Program-made: the position numbers and the translations under genes
The notes under the pieces: model-generated
What the model was told of the DNA's origin: nothing
Seen by the model: only the letters and a program-made list of their open reading frames with translations
The model's database searches: none
Origin: an uncultured Planctomycetaceae bacterium
GTDB taxonomy: Bacteria > Planctomycetota > Planctomycetia > Pirellulales > Thermoguttaceae
DNA length: 64,000 nucleotides
Assembly (NCBI GenBank): GCA_946408825.1
Contig: CAMJTU010000016.1
Span: 1 to 64,000, forward strand
Direction of reading: 5' to 3'
Shown: piece after piece, positions 61,983 to 64,000 of the stretch
Layout of the letters: every line of letters begins with the position of its first letter
Position numbering within the stretch: position 1 is the first letter of the stretch

Positions 61983-62123
61983 GGCGGGAACGCTTCGACT
62001 GGTTAAAAACGCGGTCAACGACGAGCGACCGTTCCACTATGGCGGACGGTTGGGAAAAATTATCATTTCTACGTGTGAAAGCAATCAAATATGACGTTTT
62101 GCCGGAAAAACATAAACAACGTC

Positions 62124-62151
62124 TTGACAAAATAATAATTTCAGTTATAAT
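62124..62151 (+). promoter_or_regulatory. Consensus sigma-70 promoter for the xre-immA pair
   Basis: TTGACA (62124-62129), a 16-base spacer and TATAAT (62146-62151), both perfect. It is flanked by CTTGAC (62123-62128) and GTCAAG (62164-62169), an inverted pair that could be an operator. The gap 61983-62318 otherwise holds nothing clear. Confidence 0.85.
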
Positions 62152-62318
62152 TTCCCCAGAATCGTCAAGCTTATCCCTTATTGTAAAAAATGCGGCGTCA
62201 AAACCGTCGTTTGCAAGCAAATCAATTGAACGCGTGTTTTTCCGCGCCATACCGCGCGACTTGACGACTCTCGACTTGCAGACGTCGCAACGACGCCGCG
62301 CTAACAAGGAGTAGACCA

Positions 62319-62642
62319 ATGGATGAGGAAAGGAGCGCGTTTGCTCTGCGGTTGGAGCAGGCGTTAAAAGATAAAGGGATAACCCAAAAAGAACTAGCGG
62401 CGAGAGCTGAGGTCACGGAGGCCGCCGTCTCGCATTATATCAAGGGAGACCGAACGCCGCGCTCGTCTGTTCTTGCAAGAATCGCCGTCGCGCTAGGAAC
62501 AACGTCCGATTACCTAATGGAGGGCGTTTCTCCATCGGCTTTGGAAGAATTTGGACGCGTCAAAAGACTTATCGCTCGCAATGTTGCGACGATGTCGCCA
62601 GCTCAAAAGAAGGAAATAATAAATCTTTTAATCAACGATTAG
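62319..62642 (+). CDS. XRE-family transcriptional regulator
   Basis: A 107-residue helix-turn-helix protein. The HTH_3 domain occupies residues about 9-66: LRLEQALKDKGITQKELAAR, then AEVTEAAVSHYIKGDRTP and RSSVLARIAVALGTTSDYLM. The tail has a helix (FGRVKRLIARNVATMSPAQK) perhaps for dimer formation. AAGGAG lies seven bases upstream of the ATG. The metallopeptidase gene follows 15 bases later, the classic ImmR/ImmA arrangement of mobile elements, where the peptidase cleaves the repressor on DNA damage or signal. It may control the restriction genes or its own promoter. No SOS box is seen. Confidence 0.92.
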   Translation: MDEERSAFALRLEQALKDKGITQKELAARAEVTEAAVSHYIKGDRTPRSSVLARIAVALGTTSDYLMEGVSPSALEEFGRVKRLIARNVATMSPAQKKEIINLLIND

Positions 62643-62657
62643 AGGGCTTGGACGCAA

Positions 62658-63245
62658 ATGACTCTATCCAATGATACTTATGAATTTATTAAGGGCGAAG
62701 TTGTCTTTCTTTTTGAACGATATAACGTTTGCACAATTCCTATCAGCGGATTTGAGCTTGCGTATAAAATGGGAATCAGACTAATCCCCTATTCGTCTCT
62801 TTCTGTTGAGAAGCGCCAAGCGGCGGGACGAATCAGCTCCGACGGTTTTTTCTCGGAGATCAACGATGGAATCGAAGTCGTCTTCTACAACGATTCCGTT
62901 CAATACGAACGTATGAATATGACGATCCTTCACGAAATTGCGCACTGCGTTCTTGACCATACCGGCTCCCCTGAAAGAGCGGACGTAGAAGAGGCTGAAG
63001 CCAATTTCTTCGCTAAATATGCTCTAGCGCCGCCGCCGCTAGTCCACATAATCTCGCCTAATAATTGGACAAATGTCAGATGCGCCTTTCACAACAGCGT
63101 CGAAGCCGCTTTGTACTCGTATGCTTATTATCAAAAATGGCTTTATGGATTTAGAATATATGGTTACAAGAAATATGAAATCGAATTGCTGAGACTCTTT
63201 GGAATCGCGCCAGAGAAAGAAAGGAACTCGCCTATGGTCGCGTAA
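62658..63245 (+). CDS. ImmA/IrrE-family zinc metallopeptidase
   Basis: 195-residue protease. The zinc site is HEIAH at residues 92-96 (TILHEIAHCVLDH) with a downstream Glu in VEEAEANFFAKYALAP near 111. The preceding GIEVVFYNDSVQYERMNM is the usual edge strand. ImmA/IrrE enzymes cut the partner XRE repressor, so the two genes form a switch. The start is supported by GAGGG, though 12 bases away. The tail (KKYEIELLRLFGIAPEKER) is basic and does not resemble a known DNA-binding domain. After it comes a run of lysine-coding A-rich DNA and a long-loop GC hairpin (GGCGCCG / CGGCGCC, 63257-63294) that is only a weak terminator candidate. Confidence 0.92.
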   Translation: MTLSNDTYEFIKGEVVFLFERYNVCTIPISGFELAYKMGIRLIPYSSLSVEKRQAAGRISSDGFFSEINDGIEVVFYNDSVQYERMNMTILHEIAHCVLDHTGSPERADVEEAEANFFAKYALAPPPLVHIISPNNWTNVRCAFHNSVEAALYSYAYYQKWLYGFRIYGYKKYEIELLRLFGIAPEKERNSPMVA

Positions 63246-63519
63246 AAAAGCAAAAAGGCGCCGGATTAATCGCTGGAACGATCAAAACGGCGCCCTTCTC
63301 CGAATATCGCTACTCGAAGTGTCCAAACCTAGTATAGCGGCATTCGGAGAAAAAGTCAACCTGATTGTCTGGAAGAACCGTCCCTTTTTTGAATCGGTTC
63401 TCCAAGAACGTTTTGCGCTTTTCAAGAGTGCAAGTGAATCGGACAAAGACAGGTTGTTCCCCGTAAGTTCCGCGCGTCCATCGACGTCGCGCGGTTGAAG
63501 CCGCTATGCGAGGTTTATT
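63246..63519. other. Gap after immA, nothing clear
   Basis: About 270 bases with a weak hairpin at 63257-63294 and no convincing gene or promoter. Confidence 0.4.
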
Positions 63520-63621
63520 ATGACAGAGTTTAACTCAGTTATCATAAATAACTTCAGAAAATTTCTCATACTCCTCAACGTCGGTTCGTTTGAGCGCGCC
63601 CAACTACAAGGGAGGGCGTGA
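63520..63621 (+). CDS. Possible 33-residue peptide
   Basis: ATG with GAGG seven bases upstream, encoding TEFNSVIINNFRKFLILLN then VGSFERAQLQGRA, and TGA one base before the next ATG. The middle is hydrophobic (FLILLNVG). The tight link to the next gene suggests a leader, an immunity or small toxin peptide, or only a spurious frame. It was too short to trust on its own. Confidence 0.35.
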   Translation: MTEFNSVIINNFRKFLILLNVGSFERAQLQGRA

Positions 63622-63622
63622 T

Positions 63623-64000
63623 ATGGGAACGGGTTATAAAGGAAATTCTCCGACTTTTCGAAGCGTCGGCGAAAACATTGAGTCTGTTTCCTCGAAATAC
63701 CATTATCATGAAGGTCGATTTGGCGTAAGAGGAAGCAAGAAAAACAAGGTAAGGCACATTGCCTCGGAAAAACCGTTGGAAACGGCAAAAGACTTCTATG
63801 ATAAGCTTGCTTACGGAGGAAAGGAAGATATTTATGGGAAAGAAAAAATGAAAATAACCCGTATGGCGGACGGAACCGTTATTACCTATCGCGAGACTTC
63901 AACTTCCGACGGAACTCCAGTTGTGGAAATCAACATAGACAACAGCGGCAACTGCGGCGGCGTTAAAAGTCAAAAAATACATTTCATAGAGGAGGAAAAA
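63623..64000 (+). CDS. Toxin-like protein, C-terminally truncated by the window
   Basis: An open frame of at least 126 residues that runs off the window. The GGAGGG ribosome site is seven bases upstream. It starts MGTGYKGNSPTFRSVGENIE and continues with a basic region (RGSKKNKVRHIASEKPLET) and a compact segment ITRMADGTVITYRETSTSDG then PVVEINIDNSG and KSQKIHFIE. The last part resembles C-terminal domains of polymorphic toxins from memory; I could not search it. Small, charged and beside an immA-type gene, it could belong to a mobile element. Function unknown. Confidence 0.5.
   Translation, partial: MGTGYKGNSPTFRSVGENIESVSSKYHYHEGRFGVRGSKKNKVRHIASEKPLETAKDFYDKLAYGGKEDIYGKEKMKITRMADGTVITYRETSTSDGTPVVEINIDNSGNCGGVKSQKIHFIEEEK

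Overview
The window looks like chromosome from a planctomycete (Planctomycetota), probably an anaerobic or microaerophilic, polysaccharide-degrading one related to Pirellulales or to the gut Thermoguttaceae. This is inference. It rests on moderate GC by eye, codons dominated by GAC, GTC and GCG, short operons, a eukaryote/archaeal-style one-chain glycyl-tRNA synthetase, ComB, a FHA protein, very large secreted or membrane proteins with no recognisable family, a menaquinone methyltransferase, class II fumarase and rubrerythrin. No rRNA or taxonomic marker was available to confirm it.

Layout. 1-9.1 kb: a Tat-exported protein of unknown function, a glycosyltransferase, MenG/UbiE, ComB, GlyRS, a small conserved-looking protein, a LarA-family protein, and an Rpn/PD-(D/E)XK nuclease followed by a decayed copy of its own 3' end. 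9.2-18.6 kb: carbohydrate catabolism (GH30, 4-alpha-glucanotransferase, a YfcE-like phosphodiesterase, a beta-lactamase-like/esterase fusion, and GH127 with C-terminal accessory domains). 18.6-29.7 kb is a minus-strand block: sugar epimerase, glycosyltransferase, glucose-6-phosphate isomerase, a GNAT acetyltransferase, and two tandem 1-kilo-residue secreted paralogues that look like six-hairpin glycosidases. 29.9-32.5 kb: an alpha/alpha-barrel-like protein convergent with a MATE transporter.

32.6-49.9 kb is the most unusual part. A FHA protein with an Ala-Pro linker precedes two giant envelope proteins of 1346 and 2943 residues. The second reads as two copies of the same architecture fused head to tail. 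A 757-residue polyampholyte with nine 20-residue repeats follows. 50-56 kb: rubrerythrin, an outer-membrane barrel candidate, a small membrane-anchored protein, FolC and fumarase. A tRNA-Arg(UCU) with its own promoter and terminator lies at 56.3 kb. Beside it is an apparent defence island: a single-chain Type ISP restriction-modification enzyme, a XRE regulator, an ImmA/IrrE metallopeptidase, and a truncated toxin-like ORF that runs off the right edge.

Sigma-70-like promoters with near-consensus hexamers are common. The best are upstream of xre, fumC, the tRNA, the MATE gene, the Rpn gene and the repeat-protein gene. Rho-independent terminators are clear after the FHA gene, the repeat-protein gene, fumC, malQ and the tRNA. 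Functions are calls from motifs read by eye; no database search was run.
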